Origin: Variovorax davisae
Lineage (GTDB): Bacteria > Pseudomonadota > Gammaproteobacteria > Burkholderiales > Burkholderiaceae_C
Direction: 5' to 3'
Length of the DNA: 64,000 bases
NCBI RefSeq assembly: GCF_030316845.1
Contig: NZ_JASZYS010000005.1
Span: forward strand, 1 to 64,000
Shown here: in pieces, positions 1-9,191 of the stretch
Position numbering within the stretch: position 1 is the first letter of the stretch
Layout of the letters: each line of letters begins with the position of its first letter
The notes under the pieces: model-generated
What the model saw: only the letters and a program-made list of their open reading frames with translations
Told to the model about the DNA's origin: nothing
The model's database searches: none
Translations under genes and position numbers: made by a program

Positions 1-110
1 CGGTCAAGCTGATCAACCCGATCGCGATGGAAGAAGGCCTGCGCTTCGCCATCCGTGAAGGCGGCCGCACCGTGGGCTCGGGCGTCGTGGCGAAGATCCT
101 CGACATCTGA
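1..110 (+). CDS. tuf: Elongation factor Tu, C-terminal fragment (5' end outside window)
   Basis: Reading from base 3, the first 35 codons end in [16 protein letters not shown] and a TGA at 108-110. This is the invariant C-terminal beta-barrel end of EF-Tu, the GTPase that carries aminoacyl-tRNA to the ribosome. Only the last ~9% of the protein is in the window. The next gene is rpsJ 25 bases downstream, the classic str-S10 junction, so the two are probably co-transcribed. Confidence 0.93.
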   Translation, partial: VKLINPIAMEEGLRFAIREGGRTVGSGVVAKILDI

Positions 111-135
111 TTCGAACGCTACTCAAGGAGTCACC

Positions 136-450
136 ATGGCCACCAAGCAAAAAATCCGCATCCGCCTGAAGGCGTTCGACTACAAGCTGATCGACCAGTC
201 GGCTGCCGAGATCGTCGACACCGCCAAGCGCACCGGCGCGATCGTCAAGGGTCCCGTGCCCCTGCCGACCCGCATGAAGCGTTTCGACATCCTGCGTTCG
301 CCGCACGTCAACAAGACCAGCCGCGACCAGTTCGAGATCCGCACGCACCAGCGCCTGATGGACATCGTCGATCCGACCGACAAGACCGTGGACGCGCTGA
401 TGAAGCTCGACCTGCCGGCCGGCGTCGACGTCGAGATCAAGCTGCAGTAA
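136..450 (+). CDS. rpsJ: Ribosomal protein S10
   Basis: The 104-residue product has the usual S10 length and ends in [12 protein letters not shown]. It carries the S10 signature around residues 28-50 ([20 protein letters not shown]). S10 sits in the 30S head and also serves as NusE in antitermination. The start is the ATG at 136, eight bases behind AAGGAG; an in-frame ATG at 55 lies inside tuf and was rejected. In most bacteria rplC follows directly, but here a strong terminator follows and rplC lies 11 kb away. Confidence 0.97.
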   Translation: MATKQKIRIRLKAFDYKLIDQSAAEIVDTAKRTGAIVKGPVPLPTRMKRFDILRSPHVNKTSRDQFEIRTHQRLMDIVDPTDKTVDALMKLDLPAGVDVEIKLQ

Positions 451-469
451 CAGCCTGTCCTCCATAGAG

Positions 470-502
470 GGCCCGTCCACAGCGATGTGGGCGGGCCTTT
501 TT
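470..502 (+). terminator. Rho-independent terminator after rpsJ
   Basis: A 12-bp stem (470-481 with 486-497, one G-T pair) closes a GCGA tetraloop and is followed directly by five T (498-502). It lies 20 bases behind the rpsJ stop. It should end the tuf-rpsJ transcript and isolate it from the next gene. Confidence 0.92.
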
Positions 503-598
503 CGTTCCGGCGGCCGCACGCGTATCCGTCATGTAACCGCGCGGTATCCCCCAGGCAATGTCGCAGCGCGCCCGCGCCTGGCGGCCTAGACTGCGGGC

Positions 599-3500
599 AT
601 GGCTGCCCCGGACCGCCGACTTCGCGCCACCGACGCTCCCGCGTGGACCGACGCGGCCGAGGCGATGTATCGCGCCGCGCGGGCCGTGGCCGGCGCCCAC
701 GGCCCGGGCACGATGGCGGGGCTGGTCCAGGAGCTGGCGCAGATCCTGGGCGTGGCGACCGTCTTCGTGGCGGTCTTCACCGACGGCACGCGCAGCACCT
801 TGCGCACCCTGGCCGCCGTGCTCGACGGCAAGCTGCTGCACAACTTCGACTACCCGCTGCAAGGATCGCCCTGCGCGCAGGTGGTCGGGCGGGCCTTCCG
901 CTTCGTCGCCTCCGGCGTCGCCGGCGAATTCACGCCGGGCACGATGTTCGCGGCCAAGGGCATGGATTCGTATGCCGCCTTTCCGCTCAACGACGGCGAC
1001 GGCCGCCCGCTCGGGCTGCTGGTGGCGATGGACCCCCGGCCGATCGAGGACGCGGTGCTGGCCGAGGCCCTGCTGAAGATCTTCGCCAGCCGCCTGATCG
1101 CCGAGATCGAGCGCAGCAGCGCCGACGAGGCGCTGCGCGCGGCGGCGCTGGCCGTCTCGGCGGCCAGCGGCCGGTCGGTGTTCGCCGAGCTGGCGCGCTA
1201 CCTGGCGACCATCCTGGAAGTCGAGATGGCGTTCATCTCGCGCCACCAGTCCGACGACGCCAGCGCCTTGCACATGCTGGCGATGGTGAGCGACGGCGAG
1301 GTGCGCGAAGGCTACCGCTACCCGATCCAGGGCACGCCCTGCGAACACGTGCTGGGACAGCAGTTCTGCGCCTATCCGTCGAATCTGCATGCGCTGTTCG
1401 CGCTCGACCAGGACGACCGGCTGCTCGGCGCCGAGGGCTATGCCGGCCTGCCCCTGAACGATGCGCACGGCCGGCCGCTCGGCACCATCGGCATCGTCTC
1501 GCGCCATGCGCTGACCAATCTCGAGCGCATCGAGTCGATGCTGCGGATCTTCGCCGGCCGTGCCGCGGCCGAGATCGAGCAGCTGGGCGGCCGTGAGGCG
1601 CTGCAGCGCTCGGAGGCCAGCTACCGCGCCATCTTCGAAGCGTCGGAGGACGCGATCTTCATTCTCGACTGGTCGAGCGGCGAGATCCTCGACGCCAACC
1701 CGAAGGCTTGCGAGGCCTACGGCTGCAGCCGCGACGAACTGTGCCGGCTGTCGCTGGCCGACCTGCGCTCGGGCGAGGCACCCTACACGGCCGAGCAGGG
1801 GCTGGCGCACATGCAGCTGGCCAAGCTCGGGCGCTGCCCGCCCTTCGAGTGGCATCGGCGCAGCCGCGACGGCGCGCTGCGCTGGGACGAGGTGCGGCTG
1901 AAACCGGCCATGATCGATGGCCGCCATCACATCGTGGCCTTCACGCGCGACATCACGGAGCGCAAGGAGGCGCTGGCGGCGCTCGGCGCCAGCGAGGCGC
2001 AGTACCGCGGCATCTTCAACGCCTCGGCCGACGCGCTGGTGCTGCGCGCCGCCAACTTCGCCATCGTCGATGCCAACGCCACCTACGAGCGCATGAGCGG
2101 CTTCCGGCTGGCCGAGGTGCTGGGCGTGGACCGGGTGCTGGCCAACCCGCCCGAGATCATGGCCACGATCCGTGCCCTGCACGAGCAGGCGCTGGCCGGC
2201 GAGCCGGTCCGGCTCGAGACCGAGCTGCTGCGGCGCGACGGCGAGCGCTACGACCTCGAACTGCGCGGCGTGCCGGTGCTCCATCGCGGCGAGCCGCACG
2301 TGCTCTACATCGGGCGCGACATGACGCAGAGCAAGCGCGCCGAACGCGCGCTGCGCAACAGCGAGGAGCAGTACCGGGCGATCTTCAACGCTTCCGCCGA
2401 CGGGCTGGTGGTGCGCGATGCCGACTACCGCGCGGTCGACGTGAACCCGGCCTACCTGGCGATGAGCGGCTACACCCGCGACGAGGTGTTGAGCGCGACC
2501 CGGGTGCTGACCCAGCCCGACCCGGCGCTGCAGCAGCGCCACCGGGCCCGGCACGCCGACATCCTGGCCGGCCGGCCGGTGCGCTTCGAGGTGCCGGGCG
2601 TGCGCAAGGACGGCAGCCCCTTCTACCTGGAAGTCAGCGGCATGCCGCTGACCTACCGGGGCGAGCCGCACGTGCTCTATGCGGCGCGGGACATCACGCA
2701 GCGCAAGGCGGCCGAAGCCGAACGCGAGCGCCTCGAGGCCCAGCTGCGCCAGGCCCAGAAGATGGAAGCCATCGGCCAGCTGACCGGCGGCATCGCGCAC
2801 GACTTCAACAACATCCTGACCAGCGTCATCGGCTACCTGGTGCTGGGCCAGGAGCGCGCCGAGACCCTGGGCGACGCCCGGCTGCAGCGCCAGCTGGGCC
2901 AAGCGCAGCTCGCGGCCCAGCGCGCGCGCGAGCTGATCGCGCAGATGCTGGCCTTCGCGCGGCGCCAGCGCGGCCAGCGCCGCACCCTGGCGCTGGGCCC
3001 GCTGGTCGACCAGACGCTGCAGCTGCTGCGCGCCACGCTGCCGGCCTCGGTGTCGCTGGACTTCGCCGCGCCTGCGGCCGGCGGCGATGCGCTGCAGGTG
3101 GCGGCCGATGCGGTGCAGCTCGAGCAGGTGCTGTTCAACCTGTGCATCAACGCGCGCGACGCCATCACCGGCTCGGGCTGGATCCGGGTTCGGCTCGGGC
3201 GTCGCGGCGGCGCCTGGACCTGCGCATCGTGCCGTGCCCATGTCGAGGCCGGCCACTGGGTCGAGGTCAGCGTCGCCGACAGCGGCAGCGGCATCGCCCC
3301 GGAGCTGGTCGACCGCATCTTCGAGCCCTTCACCTCGAGCAAGGAGGTCGGCCGCGGCTCGGGCATGGGCCTGGCGATGGTGCACGGCATCGTGCACGAC
3401 CACGGCGGCCACGTGCTCGTCGAGACCGCGCCGGGCGCCGGCTCGGTGTTCCGCGTGCTGCTGCCGCCTGCCGCCGGCGCAGCGTCGGACGCGCCCGGCG

Positions 3501-3925
3501 CGCCGGACCTGCCGGCGAGCGGCGAAGCGCTCTGCGCCCGCGTGATGGTGGTCGACGACGAAGTCATGGTGGGCGACTTCATGGTCGAGCTGCTGTCCGG
3601 CTGGGGCATCGAGGTGGTGCTCCACCGCAGCCCGCTGCACGCGCTGTCCTGGCTGGAGGACCGCAGCCAGCCGCTCGACCTGCTGATCACCGACCAGACC
3701 ATGCCCCAGCTCGACGGCCTGCAGCTCGCCCAGCGGGCCACCGGCCTGCGGCCGGACTTGCCGGTGCTGCTCTACACCGGCAACGCCGACGGCATCGACG
3801 AAGCGGCGGCCAGGCGCCATGGCGTCTGCGGCGTGCTGCACAAGCCGGTCGACAACCAGGCCCTGCATGCGCTGATGAAGGCGTGTCTCGACAAGGCGCG
3901 CCGCAGCCCCTGCCCGGGCGCATGA
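599..3925 (+). CDS. Hybrid sensor histidine kinase (GAF-GAF-PAS-PAS-PAS-HisKA-HATPase-REC)
   Basis: This 1108-residue cytosolic hybrid kinase shows no membrane segment. Two GAF-like domains (about 35-170 and 185-335) precede three PAS/PAC repeats (about 343-460, 470-585, 590-705). The H-box GGIAHDFNN gives phospho-acceptor His734. The ATPase has an N-box ([10 protein letters not shown]), DSGSGIAP and a [13 protein letters not shown]2 box. A CASC motif in an insert between N and G1 boxes could bind metal or sense redox. The C-terminal receiver has Asp986/987, phospho-site Asp1032 and Lys1082. The signal is unknown. No DNA-binding output domain is fused; the OmpR-type regulator at 8196 is a possible but unproven partner. 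No clear ribosome binding site precedes the ATG. Confidence 0.9.
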   Translation: MAAPDRRLRATDAPAWTDAAEAMYRAARAVAGAHGPGTMAGLVQELAQILGVATVFVAVFTDGTRSTLRTLAAVLDGKLLHNFDYPLQGSPCAQVVGRAFRFVASGVAGEFTPGTMFAAKGMDSYAAFPLNDGDGRPLGLLVAMDPRPIEDAVLAEALLKIFASRLIAEIERSSADEALRAAALAVSAASGRSVFAELARYLATILEVEMAFISRHQSDDASALHMLAMVSDGEVREGYRYPIQGTPCEHVLGQQFCAYPSNLHALFALDQDDRLLGAEGYAGLPLNDAHGRPLGTIGIVSRHALTNLERIESMLRIFAGRAAAEIEQLGGREALQRSEASYRAIFEASEDAIFILDWSSGEILDANPKACEAYGCSRDELCRLSLADLRSGEAPYTAEQGLAHMQLAKLGRCPPFEWHRRSRDGALRWDEVRLKPAMIDGRHHIVAFTRDITERKEALAALGASEAQYRGIFNASADALVLRAANFAIVDANATYERMSGFRLAEVLGVDRVLANPPEIMATIRALHEQALAGEPVRLETELLRRDGERYDLELRGVPVLHRGEPHVLYIGRDMTQSKRAERALRNSEEQYRAIFNASADGLVVRDADYRAVDVNPAYLAMSGYTRDEVLSATRVLTQPDPALQQRHRARHADILAGRPVRFEVPGVRKDGSPFYLEVSGMPLTYRGEPHVLYAARDITQRKAAEAERERLEAQLRQAQKMEAIGQLTGGIAHDFNNILTSVIGYLVLGQERAETLGDARLQRQLGQAQLAAQRARELIAQMLAFARRQRGQRRTLALGPLVDQTLQLLRATLPASVSLDFAAPAAGGDALQVAADAVQLEQVLFNLCINARDAITGSGWIRVRLGRRGGAWTCASCRAHVEAGHWVEVSVADSGSGIAPELVDRIFEPFTSSKEVGRGSGMGLAMVHGIVHDHGGHVLVETAPGAGSVFRVLLPPAAGAASDAPGAPDLPASGEALCARVMVVDDEVMVGDFMVELLSGWGIEVVLHRSPLHALSWLEDRSQPLDLLITDQTMPQLDGLQLAQRATGLRPDLPVLLYTGNADGIDEAAARRHGVCGVLHKPVDNQALHALMKACLDKARRSPCPGA

Positions 3926-4128
3926 GGCCGGGGCTGGCGGATACCGGCCCGATACAAAGGCACGGCGCCGCGACACGCGGCGAATACCGGGGCCTCGCAG
4001 ACTGCGTTGCACGTCGTGGCACCGCGCATTCCGCCCGGACGACGGCGATGCTCGCTTCGGCAGTGCGGCCGGACGCTGCGCGATGCGCGAACGCTGATTC
4101 CGGCCGCACCGACGAGGAGAGAGTTTTC

Positions 4129-5550
4129 ATGGTCGACTTTCAAACCCCCCAGGGCGGCACGATCGGCATTGCCGACGCGCCCATCGCCACGCTGCGCGAC
4201 TCGCTGCGCGGCAGCCTGCTGCTGCCCGAAGACGCTGGCTACGACGTCGCGCGCTCGCTGTGGAACGCCATGATCGACCGCCGGCCGGCGGCGATCGTGC
4301 GCGCCGCCGGCGCCGCCGACGTGATGCAGGCCGTGAACTTCGCGCGCCAGAACCGGTTGCTGCTCGCGATCAAGGGCGGCGGCCACAACATCGCCGGCAA
4401 GGCCGCGTGCGATGGCGGGCTGATGCTCGACCTGTCGCCGATGAAATCGGTGCGGGTCGACCCGGTGGCCCGCACGGCGCGGGTCGAGCCCGGCGCGCTG
4501 TTGTCCGACTTCGACCGCGAGACGCAGGCCTTCGGGCTGTCGACACCGACCGGCATCAACTCGACCACCGGCATGGCCGGGCTCACGCTCGGGGGCGGCT
4601 TCGGCTGGCAGAGCCGCAAGCGCGGGCTGACCATCGACAACCTTCAATCCGTCGACGTGGTGCTCGCGTCCGGCGAACTGGTGCAGGCCAGCGCGACGCA
4701 GAACGCCGACCTGTTCTGGGCCGTGCGCGGCGGCGGCGGCAACTTCGGCATCGTCACCTCGTTCGAGTACCGCCTGCATCCGCTCGGGCCGCAGGTGCTG
4801 GCGGGGCTGATCGTCTATCCGTTCGCCCAGGCCAGGCAGGTGTTCGACGGCTATCGCAAGTTCACCGCCGCGGCGAGCGACGACATGACGGCCTGGATGG
4901 TGATGCGCAAGGCGCCGCCGCTGCCCTTCCTGCCGGCGGAGGTGCATGGCAAGGAGGTGGTCGTGGTCGCCTTCTGCTGGCTCGGCGAGCCTGCCCAGGG
5001 CGAGGCGCTGGCCCAGACCTTGCGCAGCTTCGGCACGCCCGCCGGCGAGCACGTGGGCGCGATGCCCTTCGCCGGCTGGCAGACCGCCTTCGACCCGCTG
5101 CTGCAGCCGGGCGCACGCAACTACTGGAAGTCGCACGACTTCAAGATGCTGAACGCTGATGTGGAGCGCATCCTGTGCGACGCCATCGCCAAGTTGCCGA
5201 CCGAGGAATGCGAGGCCTTCATCGGGCACCTGGGCGGCCAGGTCAACCGGACGGCCGTCGCCGACACGGCCTACCCGCACCGCGACGCCGAGTTCGTGCT
5301 CAACGTCCACACCCGCTGGCGCGACGCCGGCGACGACCGCCGGTGCATCGATTGGGCGCGCGGCCTCTTCGATGCGCTGACGCCGCATGCCACAGGTGGC
5401 GTGTACGTGAACTTCATGCCCGAGGACGAGGCCCAGCGCGTGGCGACCGGCGCCTATGGCTCGAACTATGCGCGGCTGGCGGCGCTGAAAGCCCGCTACG
5501 ACCCGGCCAACCTCTTCAGCCAGAACCAGAACATCCTGCCGAAGGCCTGA
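4129..5550 (+). CDS. FAD-linked oxidase, berberine-bridge/PCMH type
   Basis: The 473-residue protein has an N-terminal PCMH FAD domain (about 45-220) with KGGGHNIAGK, where His86 is the expected covalent flavin site. TLGGGFGWQSRKRGLT marks the pyrophosphate loop. A C-terminal BBE segment ends in RYDPANLFSQNQNI. The Cys that gives bicovalent flavin attachment in true berberine-bridge enzymes is not seen at the usual place, so attachment is probably through His only. These enzymes oxidise sugars, alcohols or alkaloid-like substrates; the substrate here is unknown. Start is ATG 4129 behind GAGGAGA (4113-4119). No signal peptide is visible. Confidence 0.88.
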   Translation: MVDFQTPQGGTIGIADAPIATLRDSLRGSLLLPEDAGYDVARSLWNAMIDRRPAAIVRAAGAADVMQAVNFARQNRLLLAIKGGGHNIAGKAACDGGLMLDLSPMKSVRVDPVARTARVEPGALLSDFDRETQAFGLSTPTGINSTTGMAGLTLGGGFGWQSRKRGLTIDNLQSVDVVLASGELVQASATQNADLFWAVRGGGGNFGIVTSFEYRLHPLGPQVLAGLIVYPFAQARQVFDGYRKFTAAASDDMTAWMVMRKAPPLPFLPAEVHGKEVVVVAFCWLGEPAQGEALAQTLRSFGTPAGEHVGAMPFAGWQTAFDPLLQPGARNYWKSHDFKMLNADVERILCDAIAKLPTEECEAFIGHLGGQVNRTAVADTAYPHRDAEFVLNVHTRWRDAGDDRRCIDWARGLFDALTPHATGGVYVNFMPEDEAQRVATGAYGSNYARLAALKARYDPANLFSQNQNILPKA

Positions 5551-5559
5551 GCCATTCGC

Positions 5560-5590
5560 CTGCCACGCCCGGGGTCGCTGGGCGTGGCAG
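5560..5590. terminator. Hairpin between convergent genes, probable bidirectional terminator
   Basis: A perfect 11-bp inverted repeat (5560-5570 with 5580-5590) with a 9-base loop fills the 50-base gap between the convergent oxidase and diiron genes. There is no T-run on either side, so it may act as a stabilising or Rho-assisted end rather than a textbook terminator. Confidence 0.5.
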
Positions 5591-5600
5591 GGCGGGGGGA

Positions 5601-6569
5601 TCAGGCGGCCATCGGGAGCGCCATCTCGGGATGCCGCGGCATCGCATAGGCCAGCGGTGCCAGCGCGCTCTTGATGCGCTCGCCCTGGGCGTCGTCGAGC
5701 ATCGGGAACAGCACCTTCTGGAAGCGCGGCGCCATCACGCCCGAGACGATGTACTGCCAGCGGTAGGCCTTCAGCACCGTGTCGTGGATCTGCGCCTGTT
5801 GGGCGTCGCTGAAGAGCGTGCCGGCGATGGTGCAGAAATAGCGCGCGTCGGCCATGGCCTGCGCCTGCAGGATGCCGTCGACCGCGCCGACCAGCGCGAT
5901 CAGGTCGTCGACCGCGCCATCGCGCTCGGCGGCGCCGAGCCGCGCGTTTTCGGCGACGAACTCCAACTCGTCGAGGATCGCGTGCTGCGACTCCTCGCGC
6001 CAGTGGAACAGGAACACGTCCTTCCACAGGGGCGAGAGGTTGGCATCCGGTTCGATGCTGGCGCGGTAGTGGGCCAAGGTGAACAGCTCGATGTCCAGCG
6101 TCAGCGCCAGCACCGCCCAGGTGCTCTTGCCCAGCACGGCCTGCGCCACCGCATTCGGCTGCGCGGCCATGACGTAGCCGGCCGGCATGTCGGCCGCCAT
6201 CATCTCCTCCAGGCAGCGGAACAGCGCCTGGTGCTTGATTTCCTCGTCGGCCATGCGCACCAGCGCTTCCAGCGCCACCTGGTCGCCGAAGACGTGCTCG
6301 CGGCTCAGGTCGATGACCTTCGACGCGATGAAGCGTTCGACCAGGCCGAAGATGTTGGCGTAGGTGCGGCCTTGCACCTGGCTCAGGAGCCGTTCGTCGT
6401 CCGGGCTCAGGAACGTCAGTTCGTCGGCCAGGGTCAGGCCCTTCGGCAGGAAGGTCCTGGCGTAGTCGAACTGGCGGCCGCGAATGACGTCGCGCTCGAT
6501 GTCCCAGCGCACGCGCTTGGACACCTCGATGACCTTGGCGTAGCGGTCGGTGGGGGTGGATGTCGACAT
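5601..6569 (-). CDS. Ferritin-like diiron protein, AurF-like
   Basis: The 322-residue product is all-helical in appearance and carries two equally spaced carboxylate/His sets: Glu78 with E110-x-x-H113 (ADEEIKHQ) and Glu161 with E193-x-x-H196 (REESQHA). The 32-residue spacing in both halves fits a four-helix diiron site of the ferritin/AurF superfamily, which includes N-oxygenases and related oxidases. The start is ATG 6569 behind AAGGAG; a longer frame to 6713 lacks a ribosome site and has unlikely composition. No reductase or ferredoxin is next to it. The next gene upstream on the same strand is a TPR protein 97 bases away. The exact reaction cannot be read from sequence. Confidence 0.72.
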   Translation of the reverse strand: MSTSTPTDRYAKVIEVSKRVRWDIERDVIRGRQFDYARTFLPKGLTLADELTFLSPDDERLLSQVQGRTYANIFGLVERFIASKVIDLSREHVFGDQVALEALVRMADEEIKHQALFRCLEEMMAADMPAGYVMAAQPNAVAQAVLGKSTWAVLALTLDIELFTLAHYRASIEPDANLSPLWKDVFLFHWREESQHAILDELEFVAENARLGAAERDGAVDDLIALVGAVDGILQAQAMADARYFCTIAGTLFSDAQQAQIHDTVLKAYRWQYIVSGVMAPRFQKVLFPMLDDAQGERIKSALAPLAYAMPRHPEMALPMAA

Positions 6570-6666
6570 GGTGATGCTCCTTTGCTGATGGAAATGGCGG
6601 GGCCGTGCCCTGCCGCGTGGGGTCCCCGGGGGGCATGCCGCCCCGGGGCGCTTCGGCGCCGCCGGG

Positions 6667-8085
6667 TCAAGGCATGGCGGGCAGTCTGGTCGGCACCGGT
6701 ATCCGCCGTGCATCCGTGGATCGCGGCTGTGTCGCCGTTGTGTAGCGGGGCCGCGCCAGCGGCCGCGACAGCGCCTGGGCGATGCGTTCGCGCAGGCGGG
6801 CGTTGAAGGGGCTCTGCGGCCGGCTGGCGACGCGCTCGCCGAGCAGGCGCTGCGCCAGCGCCGGCTGGTGGCTGCGCAGCGCCGCTTCGAGCCAGGTCAG
6901 GTGCAGCAGGTCGCATTGCGCGCGGCTGCCACCGCAGCCGCGTGCCAGCCGTTGCTGCGCCTGCAGCTGCCGTGCCGCGGCCGCGTAACGCCGGCGGCCG
7001 AAGGCGATGAAGGCCTCGCACACCGGCAGCGCCGCATCGTGCACCGCCCGCCGCAGGTCCGGCGCCTTCCGCGCGCAGTCGCGCAGCGCGTCGAGCAGGC
7101 GGCGGGCGCTGGCCCAGCGCTGCGTGGCGACGAAGGCGAGCATGGCGTGCACGTCGTTGAAGGGCCGCAGGCCGGTGATCGCGCGATCCTCCCAGGCGTC
7201 GGCGATCCGCTGCCAGCGCTCGGCCACGTCCTGGCCCCGCAGATGCAGCCGCCACAGCAGGGCCGAGCTGTCGACCAAGGTGGCGACGTCCGGATCGCGG
7301 CCGTCCATCAGCCGGCGGTCGAGGATGCCCAGTACCGCGGCCAGCTCGCCCTGGTCGAGGCGAAACAGCGATTCGTGCCACGAAAGGTGGGTGGCGAAGG
7401 CGGGGCTGCCGGCCCAGACGCCGCGGGTGTGCTTGAGCCAGGCGGCGCCGTCGGCGCTGCGCCCCTGCATCTCGAGCGCGTGCGCCACGGCGTGCACCGC
7501 GCCGCACTGGCGGGGCTCGACCCGCAGCGCCTCGCGCCCGACCGCATCGGCCGAGACCGGGTCGGCCGTCTCGGCCAGGCCGAAGGCGTACATCGCCAGC
7601 ACGTGGCCGTAGCCGGGCTCGTCGGGATGCCAGTGCCGCAAGGCGGCGACGATGCGCTCGCGCAGGCACTCGGTGCGGCCGAACTGGAGATCGCCGAAAT
7701 GGGCCACGCGCAAGGCCAGCGTGTCCTTGGGGTCGGCGGCGGCGATCTCGCCGTACAGGCGCAGCGATCGCGCCATGTCCTTGTCCAGCCAGGCCTGGGC
7801 GGCGGCGAGATGGGCCCGCTCGCGCGCGCCGGCCCGGGCCAGGTGCGGACGGGCCGCCTGCAAGGTGGCGCCCAGCGCCGGCAGCAGGTCCTCGCGGGAG
7901 GCCATCACCAGGCCCGCCGCGCGCAGGCAGTGCGCGGCGGCGAAGTCGGGCCGGGCCCGCAGCACCGGGTCGATGACGGCCTGCGGATTTCCCTGCCCGG
8001 CGTGCAGCAGGTCGAGCGCCTGCCGGCAGGCCGCGGCGGCTGCGGCATCGTCGAATTCGGTGTCGGGCTGGGGCGTGCGTGGCAT
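6667..8085 (-). CDS. Tetratricopeptide-repeat protein, TTC38-like
   Basis: The 472-residue protein is made of helical repeats, with Ala/Leu-rich TPR-like units through most of its length. The segment AVHAVAHALEMQGRSADGAA, followed by W and then HLSWHESLF, matches the conserved core of the TTC38 family as I know it. Function of this family in bacteria is not established; it probably mediates protein contacts. No signal peptide is seen. The start at 8085 is the first well-placed ATG but has only a weak ribosome site; in-frame codons extend to 8160. It is transcribed away from the response regulator at 8196 and towards the diiron gene, which may be co-expressed. Confidence 0.7.
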   Translation of the reverse strand: MPRTPQPDTEFDDAAAAAACRQALDLLHAGQGNPQAVIDPVLRARPDFAAAHCLRAAGLVMASREDLLPALGATLQAARPHLARAGARERAHLAAAQAWLDKDMARSLRLYGEIAAADPKDTLALRVAHFGDLQFGRTECLRERIVAALRHWHPDEPGYGHVLAMYAFGLAETADPVSADAVGREALRVEPRQCGAVHAVAHALEMQGRSADGAAWLKHTRGVWAGSPAFATHLSWHESLFRLDQGELAAVLGILDRRLMDGRDPDVATLVDSSALLWRLHLRGQDVAERWQRIADAWEDRAITGLRPFNDVHAMLAFVATQRWASARRLLDALRDCARKAPDLRRAVHDAALPVCEAFIAFGRRRYAAAARQLQAQQRLARGCGGSRAQCDLLHLTWLEAALRSHQPALAQRLLGERVASRPQSPFNARLRERIAQALSRPLARPRYTTATQPRSTDARRIPVPTRLPAMP

Positions 8086-8195
8086 GGGGCCACTGTGCGG
8101 GCCGCGGGTATCGGGCGTGCATCCGCCGGGCGTTGCTGTGTAGCCGGCGCGTAGCACCACTGGTGCAACCGCGACCCCTCGCGCAGAATCGCGCC

Positions 8196-8924
8196 ATGGA
8201 CGCGATCGCCCGTCTGCTGATCGTCGACGATGATCCGTCGGTGCGCGCGATGCTGCGCGAGTACCTCGAGGACCACGCCTTCCGCGTCGCGGAGGCCGGC
8301 AGCGGCGCCCAGATGCGCGAGAGCATCGAGCGCGAGCTGCCCGACGCCGTGCTGCTCGATGTCCGCCTGCCCGGCGAGGACGGGCTGAGCCTGGCGAGGT
8401 ACCTGCGCGAGCACTACGACCTCGGCATCATCATGGTCACGGCCTCGGGCGACGTGATCGACCGGGTGGTCGGGCTGGAGCTGGGCGCCGACGACTACAT
8501 CGCCAAGCCTTTCGATCCGCGCGAGCTGCTGGCGCGGGTGAAGAGCGTGCTGCGCCGGCTGCAGGCCAAGCCGCCGGCGGAGGCCCCGGTGCCGACGGCG
8601 GCGCCCAAGGGGGCGCGGCAGCGTTTCGGCCGCTGCGAACTCGATCTCGACGCGCGCCGCCTGTTCGAGTCCGACGGCGCGGAAGTGGCCATGACCGCGA
8701 TGGAGTACGAGCTGCTTCGCGTGTTCCTCTCCAACCCCAACCGCGTGCTGTCGCGCGACCAGTTGCTGATGCACACCCGCAACCGCGAGTGGGAGCCTTT
8801 CGATCGCTCGATCGACATCCGCATCGGCCGCCTGCGTCGCAAGGTCGAGCCCGAGCCCGCCGGCGAACCGCGCTGCATCCGCACGGTTCGCAACGCCGGC
8901 TATATGTTCGTGCCGGACGCCTGA
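8196..8924 (+). CDS. OmpR/PhoB-type response regulator
   Basis: The 242-residue protein has a receiver domain (1-120) with DDD at 11-13, phospho-acceptor Asp55 in AVLLDVRLPGEDG, and Lys in IAKPFDP. After a Pro/Ala linker (about 123-140) comes a winged-helix DNA-binding domain ending GRLRRKVE...TVRNAGYMF. No histidine kinase is adjacent, so it is an orphan here; the hybrid kinase at 599 is the nearest candidate. It may control the divergent TPR/diiron genes or the downstream lipoprotein pair. Start ATG 8196 has no strong ribosome site. Confidence 0.9.
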   Translation: MDAIARLLIVDDDPSVRAMLREYLEDHAFRVAEAGSGAQMRESIERELPDAVLLDVRLPGEDGLSLARYLREHYDLGIIMVTASGDVIDRVVGLELGADDYIAKPFDPRELLARVKSVLRRLQAKPPAEAPVPTAAPKGARQRFGRCELDLDARRLFESDGAEVAMTAMEYELLRVFLSNPNRVLSRDQLLMHTRNREWEPFDRSIDIRIGRLRRKVEPEPAGEPRCIRTVRNAGYMFVPDA

Positions 8925-9191
8925 CGCAGTCAGGGCGCGCCAAGCCCCGTTTCCCCACACCTGCCGACGACACCCGGCGCGGCGGGGCCGTGCGTGTGAT
9001 TTCCATGCAACAGGCACGCATCGACACAATTCTCACTTGGCCTTGAAAACCAAATAACTCGACAAAAAAGTGTCGAAAAGTGTCTAAAAATCCAGAAAAG
9101 TCTGAAATTTGATAGGATTGGGGGAAGTGTGAATTAGGAATTTTCGGATATTGATGGAAGATAAGTCGAAAATTTCATCAGGGAGTTCCGA
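8925..9191 (+). promoter_or_regulatory. AT-rich intergenic region upstream of the metalloprotease-like gene
   Basis: This 267-base gap is the longest non-coding stretch in the window. Its second half (about 9045-9185) is strikingly A/T-rich against the GC-rich background. It contains a short inverted repeat, CGACA-AAAAAG-TGTCG (9060-9075), and repeated AAAAGTGTC/AAAAGTCTG motifs up to about 9110. A promoter is expected here, but I cannot assign clear -35 and -10 boxes. The composition could reflect regulation, an H-NS-like target, or imported DNA. Confidence 0.45.

Noticed and set aside
437-4012. A 1191-codon open frame on the minus strand opposite the hybrid kinase
   Set aside because: It is Arg/Ala/Gly/His-rich low complexity, a shadow of GC-rich codons; the plus strand encodes clear kinase domains.
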